The notes: generated from the sequence alone by a model not told the origin. 64,000 nt of DNA from Bacillota bacterium (GCA_009777485.1 WRLT01000001.1:434001-498000), one strand, 5' to 3'; positions 15,628 through 26,483 are shown, numbered from the stretch's first letter. Numbers and translations: made by a program.

Positions 15628-18600
15628 ATGGAAAATGCAACTAAGCAAGACTTTGGCACTATACACCGCAGCGTTAAAAAAATCGCGCTGTTGTGTATTT
15701 TATCCGCACTTTTATTAGCGGCTGTTTGCGGCATGCTGCTGCGCACAACTGCGCACGCGGCTACCGTATACGATATTGCAGACGGCAATGTAAGCATAAC
15801 CACAGACGGTGATTACGTGATTAACGGCAACGGAACAGCAGTAGCTAACAGAATTTCCGTATCGCCCGATATAACCGTTTCGGTTACGCTAAACAATGTA
15901 CACATTGAGGCACCAATCAACGAAACGGCGTTTTGGATATCGGTACGCGCACACGTAACCCTAACGCTGCTAGGCGAAAATACGCTTAAAAGCGGACGAG
16001 GTCGCGCGGGGCTGCACGTATCCGGTGTTACAGCAGGCGGACAGCTTAGACCCGACGATAGCTCGACGGTTGTTATCAGCGCAGACAGCACGGGCAGCTT
16101 AAACGCAACGGGCGGCGAGGGTGGCGCAGGAATCGGCGGCGGCTTCAACACGGGTAGCGGCACGGTTATTATTAACGGCGGTACGGTTACCGCAACGGCG
16201 GGCGGCATATTTTCCGCAGACGATTCGGGCGGCGCAGGAATCGGCAGCGGCGGCGGCGACGGATGGATTGACCCTACGCACGGCATTACCGAAATACACG
16301 GAGGCACGGTTACCGCAACAGGCGGCGTAAGGGCACCGGGAATCGGCGCACATATCCATGACCTGATGCTCAATTATTCTACAGGCGGCATCATCACCGT
16401 TACGGGCGGTACGGTTACCGCAACAGGCGGTACCGACGGCGCAGGCTTAGGCAGCGGCGAAAATACGAGAATCCAAATCAGCGGCGGGGTTGTTACGGCT
16501 GTCGGCGATTCGTCCAAAGCCGGTATTGCGATTATCGGCGGCGGAAGCTTAACTATTAGCGGCGGCACGGTTACCGCAACAGGCGGCGAAAGGGCGGCAG
16601 GAATCGGCGGTAATCAATCATTTGCCGCAGGAAGTATAACTATTAGCGGCGGCTCGGTTACCGCAACAGGCGGGGTACTCGGCGGCGCAGGAATCGGCGG
16701 CGGCCGCTCGGGTTTCGGCGGAACTGTTACCATCAACGGCGGCACGGTTACCGCAACAGGCGGTACCGACGGCGCAGGAATCGGCGGCGGCGAAGGCGGC
16801 GGCGGCGGAACTGTTGTAATCAACGGCGGCTCGGTTACCGCAACGGCGGGCGGCACCAATGCGGAAAGCATAGGAAAAGGATACGGATGGATGCCCAGCG
16901 GAACGCTGCGCAACAGCGCGGGTGCAACCTTATATCGGGTGCGCTTAGTGCTAACCGCGCCGCCCGATGCGGCAAACGCACCGTTAACGGCGTTTGAACT
17001 GCGCAACAGCACAAACGAATTAGTTCCGTACGGCATTAGCGGGGTATACACCAACAACGTTTCAGAACTAAACTTTTACCTGCCCGCGATAGGTGAGGCG
17101 CATTTTTTAGCAACGGCAAACGGCGCGGATTTTAGAGGAAGCACGCGCCTTACCACCACCGCACAGCTTGATTTACTGGTCGCCGTGCCTAGCTTGGCAC
17201 AGCTATCCTACACCATTCCTAAAAACCACCACTTTGAAACCGCCGTTAAGGGCGTTAGCGTAACGCAGGCGAACCATGTAGGCGCAGGCGAACTGGGCGC
17301 GATTTCTGTATTCTATACAGGCATTAACGGAACCGTGTACGCCAGAAGCGGCGATGTTCCGCAAAACGCGGGCAGTTATTCGGTTCATGCCGAAACTACC
17401 GCAGGCACACGGTACGCGGCAACATTTTTTTACTTAGACACCTATACGATTGCCAAAACCGAATACACCCCCGCCCCTCCTACGGCAACGGGTGCGTTTA
17501 CCTTTGGCGCGGCGTTAAGCGACTGGACGTTAAGCGCGGACGGCATGGGCGTTTGGGAATGGCAAAACGACGCGGCTAGACCGTCTTTAAATAACGACGG
17601 CTACGCGGCTGTATTTACCTTAGACGACCCCGACAATTATGTGCTTGCCCCTGATTCGGAAACCGCTTTGGTAGTCGTTACGGTAAACCCTATGCTGTTT
17701 ACTGTAACGTTTGAAAATAAGGACGGCGACGTATTAGCTACTCTTGAAGATATAGAGCAAGACACGCCCGTGCAAGGGCTTTTGCCCGCCGCGCCGACGG
17801 TTGAGGGCTACGAATTTTTATCGTGGCAGGGCTATACAAACGGCATGACGGTAAGCGCGAATCACACGTTTCGCGCGCTGTACGAGCAGGTAGTGTTTAC
17901 CGTTGTTTTAACCGACGACGAGGGCAACGTGGTAAAAGAATTAACGCTTAATAAAAATGAGGCGGTGGACGTTGCCGAAATGTTTGCGCCGCCAGAGCCG
18001 CCGGAGGTAAATCTTGTTTTTGTAGGCTGGTTTTACGGCGAACAGCTATGGGATTTTGAAAACGACGGTATTCCCTACGGCTTAGAATTATCCGCGCGTT
18101 TTGTCGCAGATACTAACAGCGGCGACAACGGAAACGGCGGCGACAATGGTAACGGTGGCGATAACGGAAACGATAACGGCGGCGACAACGGAAACGGCGG
18201 TGATGACGGTAACGGCGGCGGCAAACCTCCTGTTGAATTGATGGATTGGCTGCCTTGGGTATTAGTCGGCTTTGCCATGCTTAGCTTAACACTGGTATTG
18301 ATTTTGCTAATTGTAAAGCGCGGCAAAAAAGAGCCTGCTTTGCCTGCGGTTGCAGAAAACCCCGATGCCGCACTCACCCCTGTTGTATTGGAAAAGCTGA
18401 CCAACATTTTGCAAAGCATAAGCCAAAGCGAGCCTGCAAACGCCGCTATTTTAGAAAAGCTGACCGCTATTATAGAAAACCCGCGTCCTCAACTGGCCGA
18501 GCCGCCGCAAAACTCCGCTATTTTAGAAAAGCTTGCCGAAACGCTTGAAAGTATAAACGCAAAAACTGCCGAGTCCGCTTTAAATGCCGCCGCCTTTGAA

Positions 18601-19602
18601 AAGCTGACCGCCGCCTTAGAAAAAATGAACGCTGTGCCTGCTTTGCCCGCGCCTGCGCCCGATTTTTCGGTGCTGGAAAAGGTAGCGGAGGATTTAAGAA
18701 AAGCCACCGCACGGCCGGAGGTAGTGCTGGATAAGGATTTATTAGATAAAATTAAAGAAAGCGTCGAGCGCGAGCGTGCCGAGGTTTTAGAAAAAGTAGG
18801 CATAACCAAAACGGCTAAACCCGAACCCGTAAAGGAAGTTAAGCCCGAGCCAGTAAAAACGGAGATTAAGCCCGAGATTAAGCCCGTAAAGGAAATCAAG
18901 GCTGAAACTAAGCCTGAGTTTAAGCCCGAGGTAAAGCCCGAAGCAGTAAAGGACGCTATACCCGAAATAAAACCCGAAGCTAAATCCGAGCCTGTAAAAG
19001 CAGAGGTAAAGCCCGAAATCATACCTGAGGTTAAACCCGAACCCGTAACGGAAATCAAGCCCGAGATACAGCCCGAGGTTAAACCCGAACCGACACAAGA
19101 ATTGCCTGCTGAGTCTGCCGACGAGGACGACTTTGATTTTGATTTTGACGACGAGGAAAGCGGTGCCGAGGATTCTTCGGATATTTCTAGTATTACAAAA
19201 ACCGAAATTGCCGACTATATCCGTCAGCGGAAATATGTCGGGGTTACGGTGCTGGCGACCAAAATACCGCGTGCGCCTATGTTTTTAAAAATCAAAGACG
19301 TTGCCTATGCGCAGGTGCGCGGCGACGATACGGATTTAAAAATGCTGGTACGCATAAAGGATTCGTACGCCGACGAGCTTAGAAAAACACACCCCAAAAT
19401 TAAACGCGAAGCACCCGAATATTTTAACTGGTACAGCATACCTATCGACTCTGCCTTTGCAAATAAAGGCGCGGTTTACAAGATTTTAGACGCGGCGCGT
19501 TTATTTGTAGCCGAATTACCTGCCGCCGCCGAAATCAGAACGCAACGGAAACAGCTTACGCAAGAGCTTATGAAAACCATAAGAATTACGCCTAAAAAAT
19601 AA
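15628..19602 (+). CDS. Giant single-pass surface protein with GGTVTATGG repeats and cytosolic K/P/E tail
   Basis: 1324 residues. N-terminal signal/anchor (about 15-45), a Cthe_2159-like carbohydrate-binding beta region (YVINGNGTAVANRISVS, LTLLGENTLKSG), then eight copies of GG(T/S)VTATGG...GAGIGGG (about 165-410), an InlB/Flg_new-type module (FENKDGDVLATLEDI), and a Gly/Asn/Asp linker. A membrane helix near 875-895 (WLPWVLVGFAMLSLTLVLIL) is followed by a cytosolic part: ILEKL repeats, a KPE(V/I)KPEPVK low-complexity stretch, an acidic patch and a folded C-terminal domain I do not recognise (about 1195-1320). So it spans the membrane with a large intracellular half and no sortase motif. Weak ribosome site (AAAGGAC). 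Confidence 0.8.
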   Translation: MENATKQDFGTIHRSVKKIALLCILSALLLAAVCGMLLRTTAHAATVYDIADGNVSITTDGDYVINGNGTAVANRISVSPDITVSVTLNNVHIEAPINETAFWISVRAHVTLTLLGENTLKSGRGRAGLHVSGVTAGGQLRPDDSSTVVISADSTGSLNATGGEGGAGIGGGFNTGSGTVIINGGTVTATAGGIFSADDSGGAGIGSGGGDGWIDPTHGITEIHGGTVTATGGVRAPGIGAHIHDLMLNYSTGGIITVTGGTVTATGGTDGAGLGSGENTRIQISGGVVTAVGDSSKAGIAIIGGGSLTISGGTVTATGGERAAGIGGNQSFAAGSITISGGSVTATGGVLGGAGIGGGRSGFGGTVTINGGTVTATGGTDGAGIGGGEGGGGGTVVINGGSVTATAGGTNAESIGKGYGWMPSGTLRNSAGATLYRVRLVLTAPPDAANAPLTAFELRNSTNELVPYGISGVYTNNVSELNFYLPAIGEAHFLATANGADFRGSTRLTTTAQLDLLVAVPSLAQLSYTIPKNHHFETAVKGVSVTQANHVGAGELGAISVFYTGINGTVYARSGDVPQNAGSYSVHAETTAGTRYAATFFYLDTYTIAKTEYTPAPPTATGAFTFGAALSDWTLSADGMGVWEWQNDAARPSLNNDGYAAVFTLDDPDNYVLAPDSETALVVVTVNPMLFTVTFENKDGDVLATLEDIEQDTPVQGLLPAAPTVEGYEFLSWQGYTNGMTVSANHTFRALYEQVVFTVVLTDDEGNVVKELTLNKNEAVDVAEMFAPPEPPEVNLVFVGWFYGEQLWDFENDGIPYGLELSARFVADTNSGDNGNGGDNGNGGDNGNDNGGDNGNGGDDGNGGGKPPVELMDWLPWVLVGFAMLSLTLVLILLIVKRGKKEPALPAVAENPDAALTPVVLEKLTNILQSISQSEPANAAILEKLTAIIENPRPQLAEPPQNSAILEKLAETLESINAKTAESALNAAAFEKLTAALEKMNAVPALPAPAPDFSVLEKVAEDLRKATARPEVVLDKDLLDKIKESVERERAEVLEKVGITKTAKPEPVKEVKPEPVKTEIKPEIKPVKEIKAETKPEFKPEVKPEAVKDAIPEIKPEAKSEPVKAEVKPEIIPEVKPEPVTEIKPEIQPEVKPEPTQELPAESADEDDFDFDFDDEESGAEDSSDISSITKTEIADYIRQRKYVGVTVLATKIPRAPMFLKIKDVAYAQVRGDDTDLKMLVRIKDSYADELRKTHPKIKREAPEYFNWYSIPIDSAFANKGAVYKILDAARLFVAELPAAAEIRTQRKQLTQELMKTIRITPKK

Positions 19603-19613
19603 AGCGGTCCGCT

Positions 19614-22600
19614 TTATGAATGTGCTAATCTAAACCCTATGTCCGACTTTTTACTGCTTTGGCTTTTGCTGTCTCTGCACGTTAAGCGGCAATTGCGCGA
19701 GGATACATAAACGCTTCCGCCGCGAATTACGCGCAAATCGCCGTCGGGCGGAATTTCGGGTCCGCGCGGGTCGGTTTTAGATTCTGCTGTATAATCGGAA
19801 TAATAATCGTTTATCCATTCGTATACGTTTCCGTTACAATCATATAAGTCTATCTCGTTAGCAAGCTTTCTGCCGACGGGCTTTGTTCCGCTGCGGCTGT
19901 TTGAAGTATGCCACAATACATCGTTTTCTTCATCGCTGCCCGCATACTTATAGCCCTTGCTAAGCGAACCGCCGCGTGCGGCGTATTCCCATTCGGCCTC
20001 TGTGGGCAATCTAAAACTTAATCCCGTTTGCGCGTTTAGCTTAGCAATAAATTCCTGCACCTCCAAATAGCTTACGTTTTCTACGGGGTGAGAGGCAAAT
20101 TCGCCGCTAAACTTAGGGCCGTATTTAGACGGATTACTGCCCATAATATCTATCCACTGCTGCTGCGTTACGGGGTAAACGCCTATATAATAATCGCACG
20201 TGAGCGTTACGCTGCACGCGGGCGTTTCCTCGCTGTTTGCCGTAAAGTCGTTGGTGCCCATTGTAAACGTGCCCGCTGTAACCAACTGCATGGCAAAGCT
20301 CGGCGCGGCGTTTGCGTTAAACGGAACGGATTTTTGGACGGCAACGGGGATTTGGGGCGCGGCAACCGTTTGCGGTAAATCCTTTTTAGCCTTTACCAAC
20401 ACCTGCGCAACCGCGCTTTGCGTATTTACGCGCGCAGAAAGCGGTTGGTTAATCTCTGCCGTAAGGGCAAGGCGCAGGCCGATATCTTGCGCTTTGGTTG
20501 CATTAGCACTGCGTGATACGCGCCTCGACACGCGTCCGCTGTAATGGTAGCCGCCGCGAATCACACGGTTTGGCTCGTAAGTTGTGCTTTGCCCGCCGAT
20601 GTGCAGCTTGCCGCTAAACACAACATTCGCCCCGAAAGACACACTGGAATTGCCAGCCGATTTACTTTCTTCTGCTGGGCCAACAGGGTCTTGTTTATCT
20701 AGTGCGGTGTAGGGGTCGAATAAATCCTGCACCCACTCGCCTACGCCCTTCGCGCCCATGTCGTATAGGCCTAATTCGTTACAGTTGCGCGGAATATCTG
20801 CATCGTTATTACCGCCCGAAAACATATAGCCCTCGCTATATTGACCGCCGCGCGCGGCAAACTCCCATTCGGCCTCTGTTAAAAGCCTAAACTTTTTGCC
20901 CGTTTTTTGATTAAGCTTAGCGATAAAGTCTTGCGCGTCTACCCAGCTTACGCACTCTACGGGGCGTAAATCGTCCCCTTGCACCGCCGACGGATTATTG
21001 CCCATAACCTGCACCCACTGCCGCTGCGTTACGGGATATATGCCGATGTAGTAATCGCGCGTAAGCGTTACGTTATGCGCAGGACGCTCGTTTTGCTCTG
21101 CCTTTTCGGCTTGCTCCGCTGTTGCGCCCATTCTAAAAGTTCCTGCCGCAACGCGCATCAGCTCAAAACCGTCAATTTCTTTATAGTCGGCCAGTTCAAA
21201 GGTCGGGGTATACATATCGGGCGTAAACTCTGCGGCCGCAGGCGGCGGCTCGGGGCTATTGATAACGGCGGCGGCAGGGATAAGCCTTGCGCCGCGCTCA
21301 AAATTTACGCCCTTTAACACCACAATTTCCGCCTTTGCGGGCAACTCTAACGAATAGCCCGACGGAACGGTTACGTCAGAAAGAAGTTTTACGCGGGTTG
21401 AGTACAGCTTGCCTGCCTTTGAATCAAAGAAAATTCCGCCCTTAACATTAGACATATCTAAATGCACGGCAGGGAATTTTTCGCGCGGGTTATCTTTGGT
21501 ATCCTCCATCATATACCCGCGCTCTTTTTCTAAGCCCCAGGTGCGCGTACAAAACACTACGCCGCCGTTTTGGAAAAATGTGCCGCGCTCGAAGTAGCCC
21601 GGCCCTATCGCTGCGGCGTCGTTGTCGGCGTTATTGATAGCCGTTAGCGTGCCGCCGTTTACGGTAAGAACCGTGCGTTTATGGCCGTCTAACACATTAG
21701 TAAATTTTTTAGTGCCTATGGCAAACGAATGCGGGTGCGTAACCTGTCCGCTGAATATATCCTTGGTGGCGGTGTTTAATACCGTAAGCGCACCGCCGTT
21801 AAGGGTAATAAATTCGCTGATTAAGGTATTGCCGCCGCTATGCTCTCCCGTAAGCGTGCCGGTATGTACGGTTACAGAATTTTCGCACAGCATACTGCCC
21901 AAAATTGAAACCGCGCCGCCGTTTAGCACTAAATTTTCAGCGCGCAGCGTTCCGTACAGGGTTCGCCCTTTTTTATTGACATACCTGCCCAAATTAAGTC
22001 TTGCGCCGCTGTACACGGTTAAACAGCCCCCTATAAAGCCGCCTGCTCTGTCGCCGCTTACCGGCCGATAATCTATGCTGCGAATGCCGCAGTTAGCGGT
22101 TAAGCTTCCCTCTCCTGCAATATCTAAAATCCCCTCCGCTTTAACGGCGTAAAACTTTTCACTGGTAATATTGGGCATGTCGTCCATATAGTTTACGGTG
22201 CTTTCGCCTTTTAGCCAAAGCGTGGTTTCTCTGCCTAACGAAAGCGCGCTGTCCGCAGCACTTGCTTCTATTTTTTTATCGCGCGCAATCTTGCCGAATT
22301 CCAGTACCGCGTTATCCAGCGTAATATGCACCTTTAACGCGTCGCGCTCTACAATCACGCGGCGGTTAAGGCCTTTTCCGTTGCCCGTAATCACTACATT
22401 AGCCTTATGCAAAATCCGATAAACACCGTCCGCATACGTCCACCCTCTGCCAAACGGCGCGGGGGTTTTTTGGCTTAAATCTATGACGTTGGTTAGATTT
22501 TTTGCCTCTATCAGCTTTTCGCGCCGCGCATCCGATAACGTATGCGTATTGCCCGCATACGCCGCAAGCGCGGGCGTAAACACGGGCAGCTTATCCGTAG

Positions 22601-23309
22601 AGGTTTTTATCGGCGCACCTTTGGCAGCGGCGGCATGATACTCGGACGCTTTAACCGTTTTGGCTAATCTAAAAGCGTCCTTGCCTATCTTAATTGTAGT
22701 ATCGGGCAAAACCGCGATTTCTAAGCCGTTGCACTCAAACGCACCCTCGCCCACCTCTGTTACGTTGTCGGGAATGATTACCTTTTTAATTTTGTTGTGC
22801 TGAAAGGCGGCTTTGGGAATAATTTTAAGCCCTTTGCCGATAGTAAGGCTTTCAAGGCTGTTGTATTGAAACGCCTCCGCGCCCAACGTTTCCACCGTGT
22901 CGGGAAGGTCTAGTTTGGTAAGCTTGTTGCGGCAAAACGCGCCCGATTCGATAATTTTGATTTTTCTGCCAAACGTCAAGCTTACAAGCCCGCAACTGGC
23001 AAACGCTTGCTTTCTAACCGACACCACGCTGTTAGGAAAGTCTATGTGGCGCAAAAGCTCATTGCTTCTAAACGCGCTCTCGCAAATTCTAATCACCGTG
23101 TTGGGAATTTTAACAGAAATAAATTTGCGGTGGCTAAACGCATTCTTGCCGATTCGGATAACCTTTTTTCCGTCTAAGGTTTCGGGAATTACCAGCGTAT
23201 CCGCTAATGCCCCGCCTTTAAACCCGACAATCTCCACGCCCTTTTCCATGTCCGCATAAACAAAATCACCGCATTGCTTTTCTTTGGACGGCGGCACTGT
23301 GCCGCTCAT
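19614..23309 (-). CDS. LRR / carbohydrate-binding-like / double FGE-sulfatase domain protein
   Basis: 1231 residues, no signal peptide. Order: LRR_5 leucine-rich repeats (about 30-220); a beta-helix like region akin to that in the 15628 protein ([26 protein letters not shown]); then two formylglycine-generating-enzyme-like domains ([14 protein letters not shown]..., [11 protein letters not shown]...), each with YPVTQ(R/Q)QW and [15 protein letters not shown]-type motifs. The first lacks the cysteine near RGGYHYSG; the second keeps NCRLTC, but whether these are the FGE copper cysteines is uncertain. ATG overlaps the rubredoxin stop (ATGA), and AAGGAGG lies inside the rubredoxin gene. Confidence 0.85.
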   Translation of the reverse strand: MSGTVPPSKEKQCGDFVYADMEKGVEIVGFKGGALADTLVIPETLDGKKVIRIGKNAFSHRKFISVKIPNTVIRICESAFRSNELLRHIDFPNSVVSVRKQAFASCGLVSLTFGRKIKIIESGAFCRNKLTKLDLPDTVETLGAEAFQYNSLESLTIGKGLKIIPKAAFQHNKIKKVIIPDNVTEVGEGAFECNGLEIAVLPDTTIKIGKDAFRLAKTVKASEYHAAAAKGAPIKTSTDKLPVFTPALAAYAGNTHTLSDARREKLIEAKNLTNVIDLSQKTPAPFGRGWTYADGVYRILHKANVVITGNGKGLNRRVIVERDALKVHITLDNAVLEFGKIARDKKIEASAADSALSLGRETTLWLKGESTVNYMDDMPNITSEKFYAVKAEGILDIAGEGSLTANCGIRSIDYRPVSGDRAGGFIGGCLTVYSGARLNLGRYVNKKGRTLYGTLRAENLVLNGGAVSILGSMLCENSVTVHTGTLTGEHSGGNTLISEFITLNGGALTVLNTATKDIFSGQVTHPHSFAIGTKKFTNVLDGHKRTVLTVNGGTLTAINNADNDAAAIGPGYFERGTFFQNGGVVFCTRTWGLEKERGYMMEDTKDNPREKFPAVHLDMSNVKGGIFFDSKAGKLYSTRVKLLSDVTVPSGYSLELPAKAEIVVLKGVNFERGARLIPAAAVINSPEPPPAAAEFTPDMYTPTFELADYKEIDGFELMRVAAGTFRMGATAEQAEKAEQNERPAHNVTLTRDYYIGIYPVTQRQWVQVMGNNPSAVQGDDLRPVECVSWVDAQDFIAKLNQKTGKKFRLLTEAEWEFAARGGQYSEGYMFSGGNNDADIPRNCNELGLYDMGAKGVGEWVQDLFDPYTALDKQDPVGPAEESKSAGNSSVSFGANVVFSGKLHIGGQSTTYEPNRVIRGGYHYSGRVSRRVSRSANATKAQDIGLRLALTAEINQPLSARVNTQSAVAQVLVKAKKDLPQTVAAPQIPVAVQKSVPFNANAAPSFAMQLVTAGTFTMGTNDFTANSEETPACSVTLTCDYYIGVYPVTQQQWIDIMGSNPSKYGPKFSGEFASHPVENVSYLEVQEFIAKLNAQTGLSFRLPTEAEWEYAARGGSLSKGYKYAGSDEENDVLWHTSNSRSGTKPVGRKLANEIDLYDCNGNVYEWINDYYSDYTAESKTDPRGPEIPPDGDLRVIRGGSVYVSSRNCRLTCRDSKSQSSKKSDIGFRLAHS

Positions 23310-23467
23310 GCGTCCTCCTTGCTGAACTCGTCCTTGCCTACGCTGCAAATCGGGCAAACATAATCGGCGGGAACATTTTCCCACGCCGTGTTAGCCGCTA
23401 CCCCGCTGTCCGCGTCTCCTTGCGCCTCGTCATACACGTAGCCGCATACGTTGCAAATGTACTTCAT
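23306..23467 (-). CDS. Rubredoxin
   Basis: 53 residues: [20 protein letters not shown]...[17 protein letters not shown]. Both CxxC knuckles for the Fe(SCys)4 centre are present, with the usual rubredoxin spacing. Small cytoplasmic electron carrier. Lies 29 bp after fprA, the expected electron acceptor in O2 or NO reduction, and its stop overlaps the start of the large LRR/FGE protein by 4 nt. Confidence 0.95.
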   Translation of the reverse strand: MKYICNVCGYVYDEAQGDADSGVAANTAWENVPADYVCPICSVGKDEFSKEDA

Positions 23468-23496
23468 AATTTTCTCTCCTTTATAAATGGTTTATT

Positions 23497-24699
23497 TTAT
23501 TTTTTGATGTCTTTTGCTAAAAAGTCCGCCAAAGCGTCTAACTCGGCAAGCTGCGCCTCCGACACGCTTGATTTAATAGAAATTAAATTTTCGGCAAAGG
23601 TTATGTTTTTACATTTTTGCAGCTTTTCGCGGATAAGCGCGCCGCTTGTTGCTGCCCACGAACCGTTTTCGATAACCGCAACCGTGCGGTTTTGAATGTT
23701 GTGCGCCGTTAAATCGTGGATTAAAGCCTCCATAGATACAAAAATACCCGCGTTGTAGGTGGTAGAGGCAAACACCAAATGGCTGTACCTAAACGCCGCC
23801 GAAACAATATCCGATGCGGGCGTTACCGAAACATCAAACATCACGGCTTTAACGCCGCGTTCGCGCACCCGGCAAGCCAAAATTTCTGCCGCGTTTTCGG
23901 TATTGCCGTACACGGACGCGTAGGCAATTAAAACGCCCTTTTCTTCGGGCTGATACTCTGCCCAAAGCGCGTATTTAGCAATTATTTGTTCTAAATTTTT
24001 GCGCCACACAAAGCCGTGCAGCGGACATATCATGCTAATAGGCAGCGCGGCGGCTTTTTGCAGCAGGGCTTTGGTTTGCGCGCCGTACTTGCCCACAATG
24101 TTGGCGTAGTAGCGTCGGGTTTCGTCCATATAGTCTTTTAAAAAATCTACCTCGTCGGCAAAAATCGCGCCGTTTAATGCGCCGAAGCTGCCAAAGGCGT
24201 CGGCAGAGAACAGTATTTTATCGGTTGCGTCGTAGGTTACCATAACCTCAGGCCAGTGCACCATAGGCGCAAACATAAACCGCAACTTATGCTTGCCTGT
24301 GTCTAACGTGTCGTTTTCTTTTACCAAAAGCGTCCGCGCGGAAACATCGATATTAAAAAACTGCCTTATAAGCGCGGCGGTTTTGGCGTTGCACACGATG
24401 CGCATTTCGGGATATTTATCCGCTAATTCCGCTAACGCGGCGGAATGGTCGGGCTCGATATGCTGCACCACTAAGTAATCTAGTTTGCGGCCGTTAAGCG
24501 CGTAACTGAGATTTTCAAAAAAACGCTGCCGCACCGCGTTGTCTACGGTGTCGAATAAAACGGTTTTTTTATCGCATAAAAGATACGCATTATACGAAAC
24601 GCCGTTAGGAACCGAATACACGCCCTCAAACATCGCAAGCCGTCTGTCGTTTGCGCCCACCCAAATTAAATCGTTTGTAATTTTTTTAACGCAGTGCAT
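23497..24699 (-). CDS. fprA: Type A flavoprotein FprA (flavo-diiron O2/NO reductase)
   Basis: 400 residues. Metallo-beta-lactamase domain with diiron ligands HIEPDH, MVHWPEV, SADAFG and PLHG all present, then a flavodoxin domain (LIAYASVYGNTENAAEIL). Family role: reduces O2 to water or NO to N2O using rubredoxin electrons, protecting anaerobes. ATG at 24699 follows AAGGAAA. First gene of fprA-rubredoxin-LRR/FGE unit. Confidence 0.93.
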   Translation of the reverse strand: MHCVKKITNDLIWVGANDRRLAMFEGVYSVPNGVSYNAYLLCDKKTVLFDTVDNAVRQRFFENLSYALNGRKLDYLVVQHIEPDHSAALAELADKYPEMRIVCNAKTAALIRQFFNIDVSARTLLVKENDTLDTGKHKLRFMFAPMVHWPEVMVTYDATDKILFSADAFGSFGALNGAIFADEVDFLKDYMDETRRYYANIVGKYGAQTKALLQKAAALPISMICPLHGFVWRKNLEQIIAKYALWAEYQPEEKGVLIAYASVYGNTENAAEILACRVRERGVKAVMFDVSVTPASDIVSAAFRYSHLVFASTTYNAGIFVSMEALIHDLTAHNIQNRTVAVIENGSWAATSGALIREKLQKCKNITFAENLISIKSSVSEAQLAELDALADFLAKDIKK

Positions 24700-24790
24700 A
24701 GCTGTTTTCCTTGTGTCTGCCTTTAATTGCACATACAGTATAACACAAGCATCTAAAAAAGTCAACCCATAAGATTTTAAATTTTTATGG

Positions 24791-26167
24791 CTAGGTTTCT
24801 TGCGGAACTTCTTGCACGGTTTCCTGCGGCATACCCTCTTGCACTTCTTGCGCAGTGTCCTGCACCGTTTCTTGCGCGGTTTGTTCGGCTTGTTCGGCTT
24901 GCGGCGGCGCGGCTTGATTTTTTCTGCGCGCTAAAAGCTTTAAAACTATCATCATAATTAAGCCGCCTGCCGCCATAACCGATGCAATGATAAACGCGGG
25001 AAACATTAAATCTATATTACCGCCCGCGTTGGCGACGTCGCGGTAATAGCCTGCGATTTGCGGGGCAATGATTGCGCCCGCGCCAAAGCCCAGCAGCACA
25101 ATTCCGTAATTTGTGCCTACGTTTTTAGTTCCGAAAAGGTCGGCGGTAAGCGAAGGGATATTGCTAAGCAGCCCGCCGTAGAAAAATCCTATCAGCGCAA
25201 TCACCACAAATATCCAGTAGCCTGCCGCCAAATTTACAAACAGCGGCAATAGGGTCAGCCCCGAAAGCAGCACCATTAGCGTATTTGTGCGCCCCAGCTT
25301 ATCCGAAATGATACCCCATACTAATCGCCCTAACGAGTTAAATAAGCCTATTATCATAACGCCGATAGCGGCGGTGTTTGCGTTTATGCCCTTAGCCTGC
25401 GCGATAGGGTCTGCAAAGCCTATCATCATGAGACCGCCCATGCACGCCAACATAAACGTAAAAATGATTAAATAAAATTGCGGCCTTTTAAGCATTTGTA
25501 CCGCCGTATGGTCTGAACCTTTAAGCGTAGACAGCTTTTTATTAGCGGTTAATTGCGCCACCTTATCCGCCATATGCCCTTGCGGAGGGTTTACAATAAA
25601 AATACTGCATGCGGTGCATACCACCAAAAAGATTGCGCTTAGCACCATAAAGGTGTACGAATATCCCAGCGCAGGCTGTAAAAGATAGCGGATTATCGGC
25701 GTAAAGATTACCGTACCAAAGCCTAACGCGGCTACGATTATACCGGTTATCAAGCCTTTTTTGTGCGGATACCACCTTTGCGCGCATCCGATAGAGGGCG
25801 TATAAGTAAAGCCCATTCCAAAACCTCCTAAAACGCCGTAGGTAAGCCACAATACCCACGCAGCTTTGGGCGAGGTAACAAAGCCTGCCAAGAAAAAGCC
25901 CGCCGCCACCATAAGCCCACCGATTAGCACCACGATGCGCACGGGGATTTTAGCGGTTAGCTTTCCGCCGATTACGCTGCCAATCGTCATAGCCGCTAAA
26001 AGCAGCGAAAACGTGAGCGCGGCAGACGCGTTCGGATTTTTATAAGCCCCGAACAAACTTTCCGCAACGCCCGACTGAAACACACTCCACACGTAGGCTA
26101 TGCCTATCGTCAGCTGAATGGCAACCACGCAGATTACCGTTACAATGCCTCTTTTACTGTTGGTCAT
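24791..26167 (-). CDS. OFA-family MFS transporter (oxalate/formate antiporter-like)
   Basis: 458 residues, 12 predicted membrane helices. MFS/OxlT-like signatures: GIAYVWSVFQSGV, GVLGGFGMGFTYTPSIGCAQRWYPHKKGL in the first half, repeated structure in the second. OFA members move small carboxylates (oxalate, formate, lactate, pyruvate); substrate not predictable. A hydrophilic Gln/Glu-rich C-tail of repeated QE(T/V)VQE words ends it. ATG after AAGGAG; upstream is a terminator-bearing leader with a small ORF. Confidence 0.85.
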   Translation of the reverse strand: MTNSKRGIVTVICVVAIQLTIGIAYVWSVFQSGVAESLFGAYKNPNASAALTFSLLLAAMTIGSVIGGKLTAKIPVRIVVLIGGLMVAAGFFLAGFVTSPKAAWVLWLTYGVLGGFGMGFTYTPSIGCAQRWYPHKKGLITGIIVAALGFGTVIFTPIIRYLLQPALGYSYTFMVLSAIFLVVCTACSIFIVNPPQGHMADKVAQLTANKKLSTLKGSDHTAVQMLKRPQFYLIIFTFMLACMGGLMMIGFADPIAQAKGINANTAAIGVMIIGLFNSLGRLVWGIISDKLGRTNTLMVLLSGLTLLPLFVNLAAGYWIFVVIALIGFFYGGLLSNIPSLTADLFGTKNVGTNYGIVLLGFGAGAIIAPQIAGYYRDVANAGGNIDLMFPAFIIASVMAAGGLIMMIVLKLLARRKNQAAPPQAEQAEQTAQETVQDTAQEVQEGMPQETVQEVPQET

Positions 26168-26188
26168 AAATTTTACTCCTTAAAAAAA

Positions 26189-26211
26189 CCCTGCGGCAAT
26201 ATACCGCAGGG
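26189..26211 (-). terminator. Attenuator-like terminator in transporter leader
   Basis: On the minus strand CCCTGCGG / CCGCAGGG (8-bp stem, 7-nt loop) followed by seven T (26182-26188), directly before the AAGGAG of the transporter. It lies inside the transcript from the 26331 promoter, so read-through must be controlled or leaky. Confidence 0.7.
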
Positions 26212-26239
26212 AAGATTACTTAGTAAGCGTAATTAAATC

Positions 26240-26320
26240 CTAATCGGCATAATGCAAATTAACCTTATCACCTAAGATAAAGCCCGCAAAAATATCGATA
26301 AACGCTAGCGAATTAATCAT
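26240..26320 (-). CDS. Possible leader peptide, 26 aa
   Basis: ATG at 26320, ending TAG at 26240: MINSLAFIDIFAGFILGDKV plus six residues. It starts about 4 nt after the predicted transcription start and ends 29 nt before the attenuator stem. No ribosome site. Hydrophobic. It may be a regulatory leader peptide or a chance ORF. Confidence 0.35.
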   Translation of the reverse strand: MINSLAFIDIFAGFILGDKVNLHYAD

Positions 26321-26330
26321 ACGTAAACTG

Positions 26331-26359
26331 AGTATACCACCGCTTTATTGCCCTGTCAA
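26331..26359 (-). promoter_or_regulatory. Promoter of transporter leader
   Basis: Minus strand TTGACA (26354-26359), 17 bp, TATACT (26331-26336). Leader to the transporter ATG is about 155 nt. Confidence 0.8.
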
Positions 26360-26483
26360 CTATTTTTATTATATTTTATTAGTGTTTCTGCGTTTTTTTT
26401 ATAAATATTTTTTAAACTATCAGCAGCTTTTTGTTAAATACTTTTGCGCCGTTTTTATAAAATAAAAACTTTACAGCGGTTGC

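Noticed and set aside
15813-17057. Antisense Pro-rich ORFs opposite GGTVTATGG repeats
   Set aside because: Mirror of Gly-rich codons; repetitive and without ribosome sites.
18489-19058. Long antisense ORF opposite the KPE repeats
   Set aside because: Open only because of the repeat composition of the sense gene; no start signals.
15628-19602. Sortase (LPXTG) anchoring of the giant surface protein
   Set aside because: No LPXTG-like motif; the hydrophobic segment is internal with a long cytosolic tail.
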